A DNA stretch of 64,000 nt, from the NCBI GenBank assembly GCA_033439295.1, contig JAVTLE010000023.1, positions 124,001 to 188,000 on the forward strand, given 5' to 3'. Positions 23,301-34,303 of the stretch are shown piece by piece. Positions within the stretch are counted from its first letter, which is position 1. Every line of letters starts with the position of its first letter. The stretch is from Deuterostichococcus epilithicus. Its lineage: Eukaryota > Chlorophyta > Trebouxiophyceae > Prasiolales > Stichococcaceae. The position numbers were made by a program, and so were the translations under genes. Below the pieces are notes generated by a model. The model was not told the origin of the DNA. It searched no databases and saw only the letters and a list, made by a program, of their open reading frames with translations.

Positions 23301-26300
23301 CTGCTGCCCCGGCACTCGGCATCGTGAAGGTGTCCGACACGGCAACCTGTGCGGCAACGTGCTTCGACTTAGCCTCCCGGTCACTTGGCTGCATGTTGCG
23401 GAAACTAGGAAACTGACTCGCTGAGACCCTGGTCAGCTTTACCGTTGTTGTGTTGCCACAGAGGGTGTGCGACCTCTGGGGTTCCCCTCCTCCATGTTGG
23501 CGGCCAGGAAAACACGACCTTGGCTGCGGCCGCAATCACGCAGTCGGAGGACGACGACCCTGGCTGCGCATGTGAGCCCACCGTCTTCATGCAGGTTCCA
23601 GAACCCAGGGCAGCATGCCGCACGGCGGCCCACCTGCGTCGCATAGCTGCCGTCGGCAAGCACTGCCGGGCGGTTGGTGGCCGGCAGCGGCTGCGGCGCG
23701 CCGCCGTTAGCCAGCCGCCCGTTGTTCTCGTCGTTCTCCTCGCCGTCGGCGCCCTTCTCGGCGAACAGCGGCAGCGGCCCCACCGCGCGCTTGATCGTCT
23801 GCACATCGCATGAAAATGCGATATAAGAGATGCGCCATTGCACGACAAGACGCTCGAGCTCCGCGCCGGCGGCAGCCTCCTGCTCAGACAAGCAGCAGCG
23901 GCCCCACCGCGGACTCTACGGTCTCATGGAACCAGCATCTGGGCCTCCAGTCATGGATTTATAACAGAGGCGAGTTGTGGGCCTTCCCAACAAACAGCGA
24001 CATCAGCTCCACCATGAAGCGCATCAACCGTCAGCTTCGCATTGGGCCAGCTCTGCGCTGGACTTGGGATGTTCAAGTCAGCTGCGCTGCAAACTGTGTG
24101 CACATCGTCGGGCACAGCTGCACTTGATCGCCACATTCCATGATGACCGTACGGGCATGAGCATACGTCGACCACCCGCCTTGGGCAGGGGTGACAAGCA
24201 GCAGTGTGCACCAGGGAAGGGTGGTCAAGCACAGGTGCGCCCTCACACAGCTATGTAAAACCCACATTGCAGCAGCGCATCAGCATTGCGCAGGCGCGAC
24301 GCCGCATCACCTTTGCCACGAGGCCCCTCGCAGCGGGGCAAGCAACCCTGCGTAAGCCCCCACCAGAGCTCGCGCAAGGCCGCGCGCGTGCCGCCGGTGA
24401 CAAAGCGCGTGGCCGTCTGTCAGGTTGGAGGACCCACCTCGAGCGCGGCCTCGATGTCGGGGGCGGTGACGGAGTACTCGCCGGTGATCCACAGGCTGCA
24501 GGTGCACACCCGGCTGGAGCGGATGTCGGGGAAGGAGTCCAGGAGCTGTGCCAGGACCGCTGGCCTTAATCCCTCGTTGGTCTCCATGACCTCGCGCACG
24601 AAAAAGACGACGTCCAGCGCCGCGGCGGTGTTGGCGTCCCCCAGGAAGTCCATCAGCAGGTGCAGGACATTGCCTGCGGGGAGGATTTAGGGTTTAGGGC
24701 ACGATTCGGCGGCAATGCGGGTGAGTGCGGGGGAGTTTGAGGGAAGTGATGAAGGAATGGAGGTTGGCGTACGCCAGGAAGTCCATCAGCAGGTGCAGCA
24801 CGTCGCCTGCAGGGATCGGCCACAGTGCAGTTGCAACACTGGTGACTGTGGGCAGCTTGAGGGGATCAGGACAACGCCGCGGATGGTGGCGTCCTGAAAC
24901 GTGCTGCTTGAGCGCAACCGGAAGAGCTGACGCATATGTAGATGAATCTAGCAGATGCAGGAATGTGTGCATGATGCAGACGGGCACGCCCGAGGCTGCA
25001 GTGCGGATCCATGCAAGGCATACCGCGTGCTGGTCACAGATCGCAAATGCTGCCCTGAGCCACGAGTTGGCCATGCAGCAGCCATTGCAGGACTAACGTC
25101 GGCGGCGCAGCACAACTGAAGCCTGGCTGCTGCAGGCGACACGACTCAGGACGTTCAAGACGGGCCCGGCAAAAGGTCAAAGGGGCTGACAGGTCAGCAC
25201 ACATGCACGGCAGCTGGACAGATGTCGTCTTGTGCCCAGCAGCTGCCGCTGCCTCTCCACCGCTGCCATTTAGATCTCCTTTCCCTCCCTCATATTGTCC
25301 TGCCTGGTCATCCCCTGTAGCTCAGCAAGGCGATGAGGCCGGCGAGGAATGGGAAGCCTCACCGGCGACGTCGGGGAACTTGACGGCGCAGGAGTGGATG
25401 GCCTGCACCAGCAGCTGCCGGTACTCCGCCCCCTTGTCCAGGTCCTTGGACTGTGTCTTCATGATCTCCTTCTTCAGCACCGACACCACCTGCGGAGCAA
25501 GGAATGCACGGGGACTGTCAGCAGCGCGGATGCGCACACCCAGGGGTGGCGCTGCTGTGCGGCGTCGCGAACCCCATGCTGAGTCCCAACACCACCCGCA
25601 CAACGAGGGCAGTGCTGCTTTGCGTCTCCACGGACCTCATCCTGAGCCTCGACATCACCTGCACGGCAACGCTCAGCTGCTGTGGGTCCCTTGCATGCCC
25701 TTCAGATGTATCTCCACAGAGGCAGATGTCCTCTCTGCCTCTTCACAACCACGAGCCGCGGGGCCGGGGCAGTTTACTCACAAATGTGCCAGAGCGACTG
25801 CACATGTTGGGCGACATCAAAGCCACGGGGAGGATCTCAGGCGTTGCATACACAGAGCTGTGCAGATGCGGCTCAGAGGAGACCTAGCAGCTCTGAGGTG
25901 GCGCGGCTGCATCTGAGAAGCGACCGCTGGTCACCCTCCCCTGGTTGGTTCTCAGCACGTCTGCAAGCCTTCGGCATGGCGTCCCCCAGCAAAATATAGC
26001 TCGCATGCCGTCGTCATGGCAGAGGCTGGCAGGCGATGCACCCATACAGTTTTCCAACACCATGGAGTCGCACCTAGAGTGATCCAGGGCGTGGAGCGAC
26101 TTGCCAAGATATGTGTACAAGTGAGGAGACATCCATCGCCGGGCGGGCGGCTTGCTGCCTCTTGAGAGAGAGTGAAAGACCCCAGACCGTTAACTCGGTT
26201 GAGATTCATGCGTGACGCTTCGTTCAGTTGAGAGGTGCTGAAAAGTAGACGCACCTCATCGATGTTGCGACCCGTGATGAGGTCCATGGCCAGGTCCAGC

Positions 26301-29300
26301 GTCTTCTGGCGGATGTCCAGGTTCGGGCTGGCCAGCGCGCGCAGCACATCCATCAGCATGTCCTGCATCACCTGTGGGTGTGGAGAAACAATTTCAACAA
26401 CAGGTTCACGGCAGATATGTTGGGCATGCACTGGGTTCGACACAGTACGAGACGATGCCAGCCAGCGTTGGCAGCACACCCACCAGCATGCCCTGCATCA
26501 ACTGCGACAGATGTGAGGCATCAGTGCTGAGTGATGCCACTCGAACATCTGCAGTCAACCCCATGAGTGTAGTTGACTACAAAGATGTCCGGGTTGGGAC
26601 CAGTCAGCGTGTCTGGCACGTCCATCAGCAAGTCCTGCTCCACCTGCAGGGTACCCTGTAGGGCACAAATCCAAGGCCGATTTGAGGTCGAATTTTCGGT
26701 TCGGAAGGCCGGAGTGGCCGGTCACAAGCCTACACGTCCTGAACTGGGGCACTTGCAGTGCGCTCACGAGTTTGGTCTGCACCACCTGCGACAGACGCAT
26801 ACGCAAGGCGCATTGACATCAAACGTGTGTTTAGTGTTTGCGGGATGGTGTTGCCGAGCCATGGCAAGCCCCTCAGCACGGCCAGGCTCCCATGCCAGCA
26901 CCACTGCACCACTGCGTATCATCTACAGACGACTCGCATGCTCGGCTCCCGCTGATGCACCAGCAAGTTGGAGTCAGCATGGGTAGACACCACAGAGTGG
27001 CTGCTGTATGCTGCAGTTGCGCTGGTCCTGAAGCATGGGGGTTTGTCCTGGAGCATGTGAATTTGTGAAAAATCGCTGGGCCAGAAGTGGATGGGTGTCC
27101 TTTGCATGCGCCGGGAACATTGCGCATACAGAGCAGGTGAGACGGACTGCTTTCCCGAGCCTATCGACATGCACGAGCTGATACCCAGGCGCAGGGGCTC
27201 AGGCGCCCGAGAAACGGCACCCTGCGGCTGCGAGGCCTACCGGCCCGTATGCCTTTGACAAGGCTGTCCTGGGTTTGGGCCCTGACCACAGGATGCACAA
27301 CTTGCCGTCGCCGGCGTGGAGAAGCGGCCAGACACCTTGGAGCCTAGGCCCTGAGCTGCCAACGCCGGTCCAGAAGGATAGGGCCTCACCGCAGGATGTT
27401 GACTGAATGAGATCATCAAATACCAAAGCCCACTCACCTCGCGGTGCTTGGCCTTCAGCTCGACGAGCCGGTCCAGCACGATGAGCTTGACGTTGTTGTC
27501 GGACTGGGAGACCAGCAGCTGGCAGTAGCAGTTGGCCGCAGCGCGCACGGCCGTGGGGGCACTCGACAGCGAGACCAGCGTGACGGCACACTCGTACACC
27601 ACCGCCGTGCTGGTGGACTGCGCAGGCGGCGGAAAGGGTTTTGGGGACGAGTTCAGGGTTGCTCCTGGGTGCGAGCTGGTACTGGTGAGCCTCTGGACAC
27701 CGGTCGGAAAAATCGACACGCCAGAGAGCCGACAGACAAAAGTAGATTAGAAGGTCGACGAACAAACACCAGAAACTCTGACAAAAATTAGGTGAATGAT
27801 CCACGGGCCGCAGACGCAATATGCCTTTGGATTCCGGTGCGGCAGGGGGTTCCAGAGATAACATAGCGGTAACACAGCGTCTGATCACCCACATGTTGTT
27901 GCCCTGCCATGATTGTGTGTCAACCGAGACAGCGCAGCTGCAAGGGCTTCGTGGCAAGGCAGGCCGACGCACTTTGATTTTCTGTAAGAATTTGTTTGTT
28001 AAATGTCTTCATAAAATCTGGAATCTCACCGCCAGCAGCGCGACGATGATCTTGATGTACTTGCCCTTTTCGTTAGGGTTCTGCCGGCACACCTGTGCAG
28101 CCATGCGCGGCCTCCTCATCAAGTGACTTGCGCGCAGGGTCAGCAGCAGTGGGGCTTGCGGCGCATGCGTCGCTGGCATGCCCGATGCATTCACAACATC
28201 CCCAAGCAGGCCGGGAACCCGTGTGTCGTTGACAGCGCATTTGCGGCAGGCTGCTCCGGTGGTGGGTCCAGGACCAGGGTGCGGACTCAGATCTGGACCC
28301 GAATTCAAGGTCCAGGAGTTCATTGCTGACGCACCTTGCGTATAAGGTCCAGCACCGCCAACTGCAACAGGCCGCCCCACAGGGCCACATTGTCCACCTG
28401 CATGACATGCTCGTCTTAGGATTTAGTTGAAGCCTTCTTGGCATAATCGTGTCGTGCCCACTGTGCCCTACTGTTGGGAGTGTGCACATCCTGCACAAAA
28501 CCACTGCGCATCTCCCCCCAAACATTGCAACTTGCAAGCAGCGGAGGCAGCCGGGTGCCCTGCCGGCTGCCAACTGTGGGTTGGCAAGCGCAGCAAGACA
28601 CTCAGGACACCCTCTCGAGCGGCCACTGCTGCTTTTGCGGAACACTCCTGGCAGCGAATCATGGAGGAGCAGCATGCAGGGTTTGAGAAAGGTGATCCCC
28701 GCCCCAGCAGTCAGTGGACATGCGCCTTCTTTGGTGCACAGACTAGCAGAGTGGGAAAGCAGGCTGCACCTGGCCAAGCAGGTAGTTGATGGCACGCTGC
28801 TGGTCATGATGCGTCAGGAACTGGAAGGCATTGCGCCGCGTCGACAGGTCTTGCTCGTTCTGCAGTCGACGAACCAGGAGACATTGTTACGGATGAGCAA
28901 GCACATGGGCCAGCTGTCACCAGGAGATCTCACCGTGAATTAGGAGGCACTGTCACAGACGAAGCAATGAGGTGGGCTAGCTGCCACCAGGAGACCTCAT
29001 CAATCAGCATGGTTCCCATGGTGTCGGCATGCTCGAGAGCATGAGCCAGCTCACTGTACCGGGAGGGTCGAGCATAAGCGCACGGCCGGTTCAGCGAGGG
29101 AGACGGGCAGATACTGGCAACGAGCAACTCGGCATCAATGTTGTTTTGTTGATTTTGAGGAGGAATGCAGTGAATGCAGCAGGCGGTCGGGGTCACGAAT
29201 GTTGCAAACATGCTTTCCAGCTCCAATGCAGTCTGCACCCAATGCCTGCGCCAACAGGGATCAGACGAGACAGCAGGGCACCCCTGATGAGCGTCTGATC

Positions 29301-30652
29301 GCCGACGTGTAGCGGCGTCTCTCTTGAGGCGCATGTGAAACCCAGCGCTATCATTAGGTACGATGAAACAGGCGGAAGGTCCCACCTGCAAGACTTTCTC
29401 GATGAGCTCGGGCGCGTCCTGCAGCAGCATCTCGCCCTTGGGCAGCTTGTACAGCGCGTTGATGGCCAGCACCGCATTGCGCCGCACGAAGCTGTGGCGG
29501 TGCTCCAGGCACGCCAGGATGCTGGGCGTCAACGGCTCCTGCGGCGATTCAACAGAAGCAAGCCATGATAGCGGTTCCGGTGGTTCAGACGCAAGCCGGT
29601 GATGCGAATCGTGTGGCGTACAGAAGCACACCAATGATGGCGGTGGAGAAGAGGGCCGGCAAAAAAGGTCTGAATGCTGTGCCAGCGTCAGGCGGCATAG
29701 ACGCATGCATTTTGCATGGAAATTCTTATGATCGCCAGCGCAAGGCTTTCCGAGGCAGGACTTGCCAGGGCACAGATGATGCGCCACTGCCGTCGCCACG
29801 CTGCCTGAATCTCGCAGCTGCTCATGCCACACCCTCGCCGAGAGTCAAAAATACAAGATTGTATTTCATCTATACTCACCAGGATCTCCTCCTCTCGGAT
29901 GCGGCACAGGAAGCGCAGCGTCGCGCCCCGCAAATACTCGTTGGGGTGCTGCAGGTTGTTGCGCAGGTTCTGGCAGATGAGGATCTGCGCGGCAAGGCAA
30001 GCGCCGCAGTGAGCTGCGATTTGTGGGGGAGAGACCGAAAGTGCAGGAGGGTGTACGCTCCAGTGGCAGTGCAACTCCTGCTGCAAGGCAGGCGCGGGCA
30101 GCACGGCGGGTCGAAGCCCGCCGATGATGATCCAGCCCGATTGCACGACAGAATGCACCGGTGTCGGTACGCAAGAGACGTTTCCTCGCACTTGCAGGTT
30201 GGAGGGCTGGAAACGGAGCGCACCATCTCCGGCAGAATCTTCCCGCTGGCATCCGTCTTCTCTATCGTTTCCTGTACATTGAGACGCTCTTCTTGAAAGT
30301 TCTAACACTGTGTTCACGTCTGGTGGTGGCAAAGCCATGCAGCACGTCACTCAACTGTTGCTGCGCGCTTTACACATCTCGAAGCGGACGCGGCGTCAGG
30401 AAACCGACTCACCAGGTATAGCAGCAGCAGCTTCTGCACGGTGTGGTCCTCCGATGGCAGCACGTAGCGCACGATGGTAATGAAAAGTGCGGGCAGCTGC
30501 TCCCCGTTAAGCAGCATGCTGATCGCTTTCTGCATCGCCTCGATCTTGGCATCTGGGTCGTTGCCCTCCAGCGCCTCCTTGATCTCGTTTGCGCTGGCAG
30601 GCCGGTCGGAGTATACCAGCATGGAGCAGCTGCGCTCCACATGGTTCGCCAT
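17345..30652 (-). CDS. Coatomer subunit beta (beta-COP)
   Basis: Large subunit of the COPI coat, acting in Golgi-to-ER and intra-Golgi transport. 24 exons give 952 aa, the normal length: 30413-30652, 30224-30271, 29880-29984, 29386-29538, 28770-28859, 28335-28397, 28030-28092, 27438-27617, 26255-26371, 25363-25489, 24438-24673, 23634-23798, 23282-23346, 22461-22596, 22049-22141, 21643-21762, 20490-20582, 20059-20146, 19643-19743, 19233-19340, 18695-18877, 17992-18128, 17739-17835, 17345-17395. Conserved landmarks run N to [99 protein letters not shown] (adaptin-like solenoid), then [56 protein letters not shown] and [14 protein letters not shown] (appendage). The start is the first ATG; translation ends [13 protein letters not shown]. 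One intron (donor at 19232) is GC-AG. Confidence 0.97.
18208..18266 (-). repeat. Decayed copy of coatomer exon 22 start
   Basis: In the intron just upstream (in transcription) of exon 17992-18128, an acceptor followed by [16 protein letters not shown]-like codons mirrors the genuine [18 protein letters not shown]. The copy soon hits a stop. Confidence 0.65.
20811..20848 (-). repeat. Decayed copy of coatomer exon 17 start
   Basis: GCTCGTCCAGCTGCGCCAC and the following AGCCTTGGCTTCG match the junction at 20549-20587 (codons for [11 protein letters not shown]). The copy lies 250 bp upstream in the same intron and reads [13 protein letters not shown]. Confidence 0.75.
21463..21514 (-). repeat. 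Decayed copy of coatomer exon 16 end and donor
   Basis: It repeats 21639-21690, the exon 16 3' end with its GTGTGT donor. The copy encodes a DRQSLAPAE-like segment where the exon has DKQSLAAAE, followed by the same kind of donor. It lies in the downstream intron. Confidence 0.75.
21831..21884 (-). repeat. Decayed copy of coatomer exon 16 start and acceptor
   Basis: It repeats 21718-21769: an acceptor plus [17 protein letters not shown] against the exon's [17 protein letters not shown]. It lies in the upstream intron, so exon 16 has relic copies on both sides. Confidence 0.78.
24773..24811 (-). repeat. Copy of coatomer exon 11 start and acceptor
   Basis: GCCAGGAAGTCCATCAGCAG and the next 19 bases differ from the exon junction at 24641-24679 at only a few positions. 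It encodes [11 protein letters not shown] against [26 protein letters not shown] tract lies between the two copies at 24686-24699. Confidence 0.85.
26474..26649 (-). repeat. Two decayed copies of coatomer exon 9 start
   Basis: 26474-26507 and 26616-26649 each repeat the exon 9 acceptor with the codons of VMQDMLMDV (genuine junction 26344-26376). The second copy still reads as an acceptor followed by [10 protein letters not shown]. Both are in the upstream intron. Confidence 0.7.
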
Positions 30653-31825
30653 GCTGCTCCGATCAGCCACGGATGTGCAAGTTCTTTGCGACGACCAGGG
30701 CCCGCAGGCCGGCCTGCGGGTGCCTCAAGGCCTCTGCCCTAGTATGCTGCTTGCCAACGGGGGCCGAGGCAGCACCCAGGCAAAGTGCAAAGGTCTGTAC
30801 TGCGAAGTTTGGCACAGCTGGACTGTCAAAACCGCGTCATCAGGCCCTGCGAGCGTGCTGGTGTCAGCAGAGCATTTAGCTGGATATTCGCAAGTCGGTC
30901 TTCGGCAGATCAGCGGCACCCGGGCCGGCACAAGCAAGACTGAGCAGCCCCGCTCTGGCGAAGCCAGAGCTGCACGGGATGCCGGTTCTGGGGTCACCCT
31001 GACTGTCTCTCGCTCAGAGCGTTGAGATCGGTCGGCCGCGCGGTCACAATTCTGATAGCAGTGCGTTAACATAGGTCGATCTGGGCTTCCTGGTGTGTAA
31101 CCTACAGCTTGTCGGCGGACCTGCATTCATGCAGATTTGATTTGCACTTGAGATCAGGACACAAGCGGCAGATTCCCTGATTGGAGGCAGTTGGCAGATA
31201 CATCAGAAACGTCCGGCGGGCATCCTGTACAGCCCGCATACGGAACCCCGCGCAGCTTGACCGCCAGCCAACCTTTGATCATGTGATTTGGCTGTCCGGC
31301 CGGCGGCGCCGGCCGGTATGCCGGCATGCTTCCTGAGTGCGCACCGCAGCCCCAGATGATCATAGGGTCAGCGGCTTTCAGAACATATGGCAGCCTGACC
31401 AACCTGCGCAACTGGCATGCGCACCGTGCGCAACTGCCGCTCTGCCCGGCATCGCTCACTGCCGCCCAGTGCTGCGCCATACCCCGAATCGCAGAATCCT
31501 CAGCTATTCGCTGGATCACCGCGGCTTCCATCAGCCGAGATTGCTCGCAAGCGCAGCTCAGAACCGCATTCAATGGCACGGCATTGACACCCGGCGGCGG
31601 CGCCAACACCAGTCGCTGGCGCCACACTTCACACGGGTATGCTTCATCTCTTTCAGTGAAGCATCTCAGGCCTACAAGCCTACAAGCCAGCGACTCCACG
31701 ACGTATATGAGGCCTGCTTCATAGTCTCAACTGAGCAGCCTCGGTCCAAGCCAGACAGTCATCCTGTCCTAGATCCTGCTGCTGCTTATCATTACTGAGC
31801 GCCAAATTTGGCTGTTGCGCTGCAG
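30653..31825. other. Divergent region between coatomer beta and the Ycf20-like gene
   Basis: It should hold the coatomer promoter and the unresolved 5' end of the Ycf20-like gene. A plus-strand ORF at 31326-31724 from an ATG is Ser/Ala/Arg-rich and acid-poor, like a plastid transit peptide, but no convincing splice to 31826 could be fixed. No other gene is supportable. Confidence 0.45.
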
Positions 31826-31868
31826 GCTTGGCGGGCAGATTGTTCGCGCTGTGGGCAACCCGCCCCCT

Positions 31869-31904
<36 letters not shown>

Positions 31905-33508
31905 CCGCAGGACGATAATGGACGCAGCGGCAACGGCGGCGGAAACAGCGGCAGCGGCAGCGGCAGCGGCAGCGGTGGCGACGGCGACAGGAACATCGAT
32001 GCCAGGGTGCAGGGCGGCGGCGGCGAGCTGAGCGCTGAAGAGGCAGCACGATTCGGCGGCGGTCGCGACTCTGCGGGCAGAGACGAGCAGCGGCCGGGGG
32101 GACTGGGTCTGCCGCCGCCGAACCCGCCACCACCCTTCAGGTGGGTTTTCAACGTCTAGGGCAGCCATTCTGTGATGCATGACACCGACCACCTGCTAGT
32201 TGGTGCATGCTCGGCGTGTACGCTGCAGGCAGACAGCCGCACAGTATGACGACGAGCCCTCCCGCCAGCTGCCTTCCTCTGGTGTGAAACAGCAGTGCGG
32301 AGAGCCGGCAATTGCACCACAAGTATATGTGCTGCGCTCTGGGGTAGCAGCCTGCTAGGTACCGTGAAGGCCGAGGTTCTATGTGCCTCAGGCACGAAAC
32401 ATATGTGCAAAGCCTCCAGAGTTTGGTCCCACAGGCAGCGCACACAGCTAGCGGAGGCGCTGCTGGCGGGGAGTATGTTAGTTTTAGTTCAAGTTTCTGG
32501 AAATTCTAGACCTTACGAACTAAATTATATTTCAGGCAGCGCACGCGGCTGGCGGAGGCGCTGCTGGCCGGGCCGTCGCGGCTGGACAACTACTTCGATG
32601 TCAATCCGGCGCGGTCGCTGCTGTGGCTCGCCATCTCCTTCTCGGCGGGTGAGGCTTCGGGTTCTGGGTTTTTCAGCTTGTCCGCTTCAGTTCTGGGGCT
32701 CAATCGAACATGCCTTCTTGCCTGTCATTTGCTGGGTGGAGCTCCGGAGGCAAGTCGCTGGCCGTCTGATCTGCAAGCCAGCGGGTGCATCAGCTGTCTT
32801 TGCGGTTTAAAGCTCTGGTGGAGCGGCAAGCTTTGCTGAGCAAGAGCGTTAGCTGCTCTCTGAAGCTGCACATTGTGGCATTGTCCTGGAGGTGTCGAGA
32901 CGTTTTCGATTAGAAATCCTGAGCCCCAACACGCTTTGTGTGCTTCCAACGATAGTGGTTGCACTTCGTAGCTCTGGATGCAACACGTAGGCAGGCCACC
33001 TAGCTCCGCGTGCTCATCGCTGTGGCACCCTTGCCACTGCAGGCTTCTACTGTGCCAACACGGTGTCGCTGTCATTCGGCACCCTGGCAGTGAATGACGT
33101 GGTGGCAGCAGCCGTCACAGTTGGTTTTGTCGAGGTGCGGACGATCATTATCGGACGATGGTCCAACCACGCCTGAAACGGCGTTGTTCAACGTCACTGA
33201 CACTTCGATTCCACACTTTGACACTCGCGTGTGCACTTGAAATCTGATGTCCTGCATTCGCTGCCAGACGAAGTCGTTGTGGCTGCCGCAGTCCGGCCCC
33301 GGGCGCCAACCCGAAACCCTTCAGCCAAGCACTCATGTGCCCTCAGGCTCCTGCGCCGCCCATTCCTAAGAAAGCATCCTGCGCGCAGGTGGTGTCGTAC
33401 ATCTACTATCAGGCGGAGGTCGTCGGACTGCCGCTGGCGCTGGCCAACGCATTCAAGATGGGCGTCATTGCCGCACTCATCACAGACGCGTTGAAGCTGC
33501 AGGGCTAG
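31826..33508 (+). CDS. Ycf20-like (DUF565) plastid membrane protein, 5' end unresolved
   Basis: Ycf20-family proteins are small membrane proteins of cyanobacteria and plastids; a role in non-photochemical quenching has been reported in green algae. Exons recognised: 31826-32140, 32536-32648, 33043-33134, 33389-33508 (stop 33506-33508). The first encodes a proline run, Gly/Ser-rich linker and an acidic stretch; this N-terminal part is not conserved. The family core follows: RLDNYFDVNPARSLLWLAIS, then GFYCANTVSLSFGTLAVNDV, then VSYIYYQAEVVGLPLALAN ending in DALKLQG, with two or three hydrophobic spans. The acceptor at 31825 is phase-compatible but the initiating ATG and transit peptide exon were not identified. 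Confidence 0.8.
31869..31909 (+). repeat. CCG microsatellite encoding a poly-proline run
   Basis: An almost pure CCG/GCC triplet tract of about 40 bp lies inside the first recognised exon of the Ycf20-like gene and encodes around 16 consecutive prolines, with two CCA interruptions. It is probably length-variable. Confidence 0.85.
32433..32471 (+). repeat. Recent copy of Ycf20-like exon 32536 start and acceptor
   Basis: The 39 bases match 32534-32572 (AG acceptor plus codons for RQRTRLAEALLAG) with four mismatches, 101 bp upstream in the intron. The copied acceptor CCCACAG looks at least as good as the genuine TTTCAG, so mis-splicing could add an in-frame or out-of-frame segment. Confidence 0.9.
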
Positions 33509-34303
33509 AGGCTTCATACCTGCTTGCCAGGGGAATTAGCGGCAGCGTTTGACGACTCGGTATGGGGAGGCGGGCGCGGCGGCGGCCGCCGGCCACCGCA
33601 GCGCTCAAGCTGTGCAGGCCTGGGGCAGTGTGTTGTTGATGACGGGCTTTGGGGGCATGCACAATGCGGGCATTAAGGCGCCGCTCGGAAAATCATGCCT
33701 ACTACCAGCTGCATACTCACACCAAACCCTGAGAGACAGGTCATGGAGCCACGACGCCACCGTATCACATGTGGTGCAGCTACCTGTGTGCCGAGAGCGG
33801 GGTTGCCGGAGGAGGCCAAATTGGTGGTTGCGAAAAGCACATGACTGTGGGGTTCACGAAGGAAAGCACTGCTCGTCTGTGTAGTTGGTGATTTCTGAAC
33901 ATGTCATGCAGCTCATTGGATCTAGACTCTGCGGCTCTGTTGAGACCTAGGTAGGTGTGAGTGATTCTTTTGTGCCACCTCGAGTGCGTATCCAGACCCT
34001 TGCATTCTGGACTCTGAGCATCAATCAACAACGTCAACTGTTCTTTGTTCCTGCCTCATGGCGGCAATGTGAACTCACTTGCACACAATCAGATGCCCAC
34101 CACTGAGGCAGCCGGCGGGAGGGTGTCTGCTGCTACGACTGGCTACAACAGCAATCTGAGTGTTTGTTCGCAGCATGTTTGCCCGCGCTACTGACCTCGC
34201 CGGCCGCTGCAACTTTTCCAGGCAGAGAAGCCGTTCCAATAACCCACGCTGGCGTTGTAATTAGTCAAAACCAAACGCGAAACCAACAGCAAGTTATGTC
34301 ACG
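33509..34303. other. Convergent intergenic region, Ycf20-like and glycosyltransferase 3' ends
   Basis: No gene is supportable. Short plus and minus ORFs here have no recognisable family, no consistent splice pattern and unlike composition. Confidence 0.5.

Noticed and set aside
30653-30670. Upstream extension of coatomer beta to a GTG codon
   Set aside because: The ATG at 30650-30652 gives the usual N-terminal length; GTG starts are not expected in nuclear genes.
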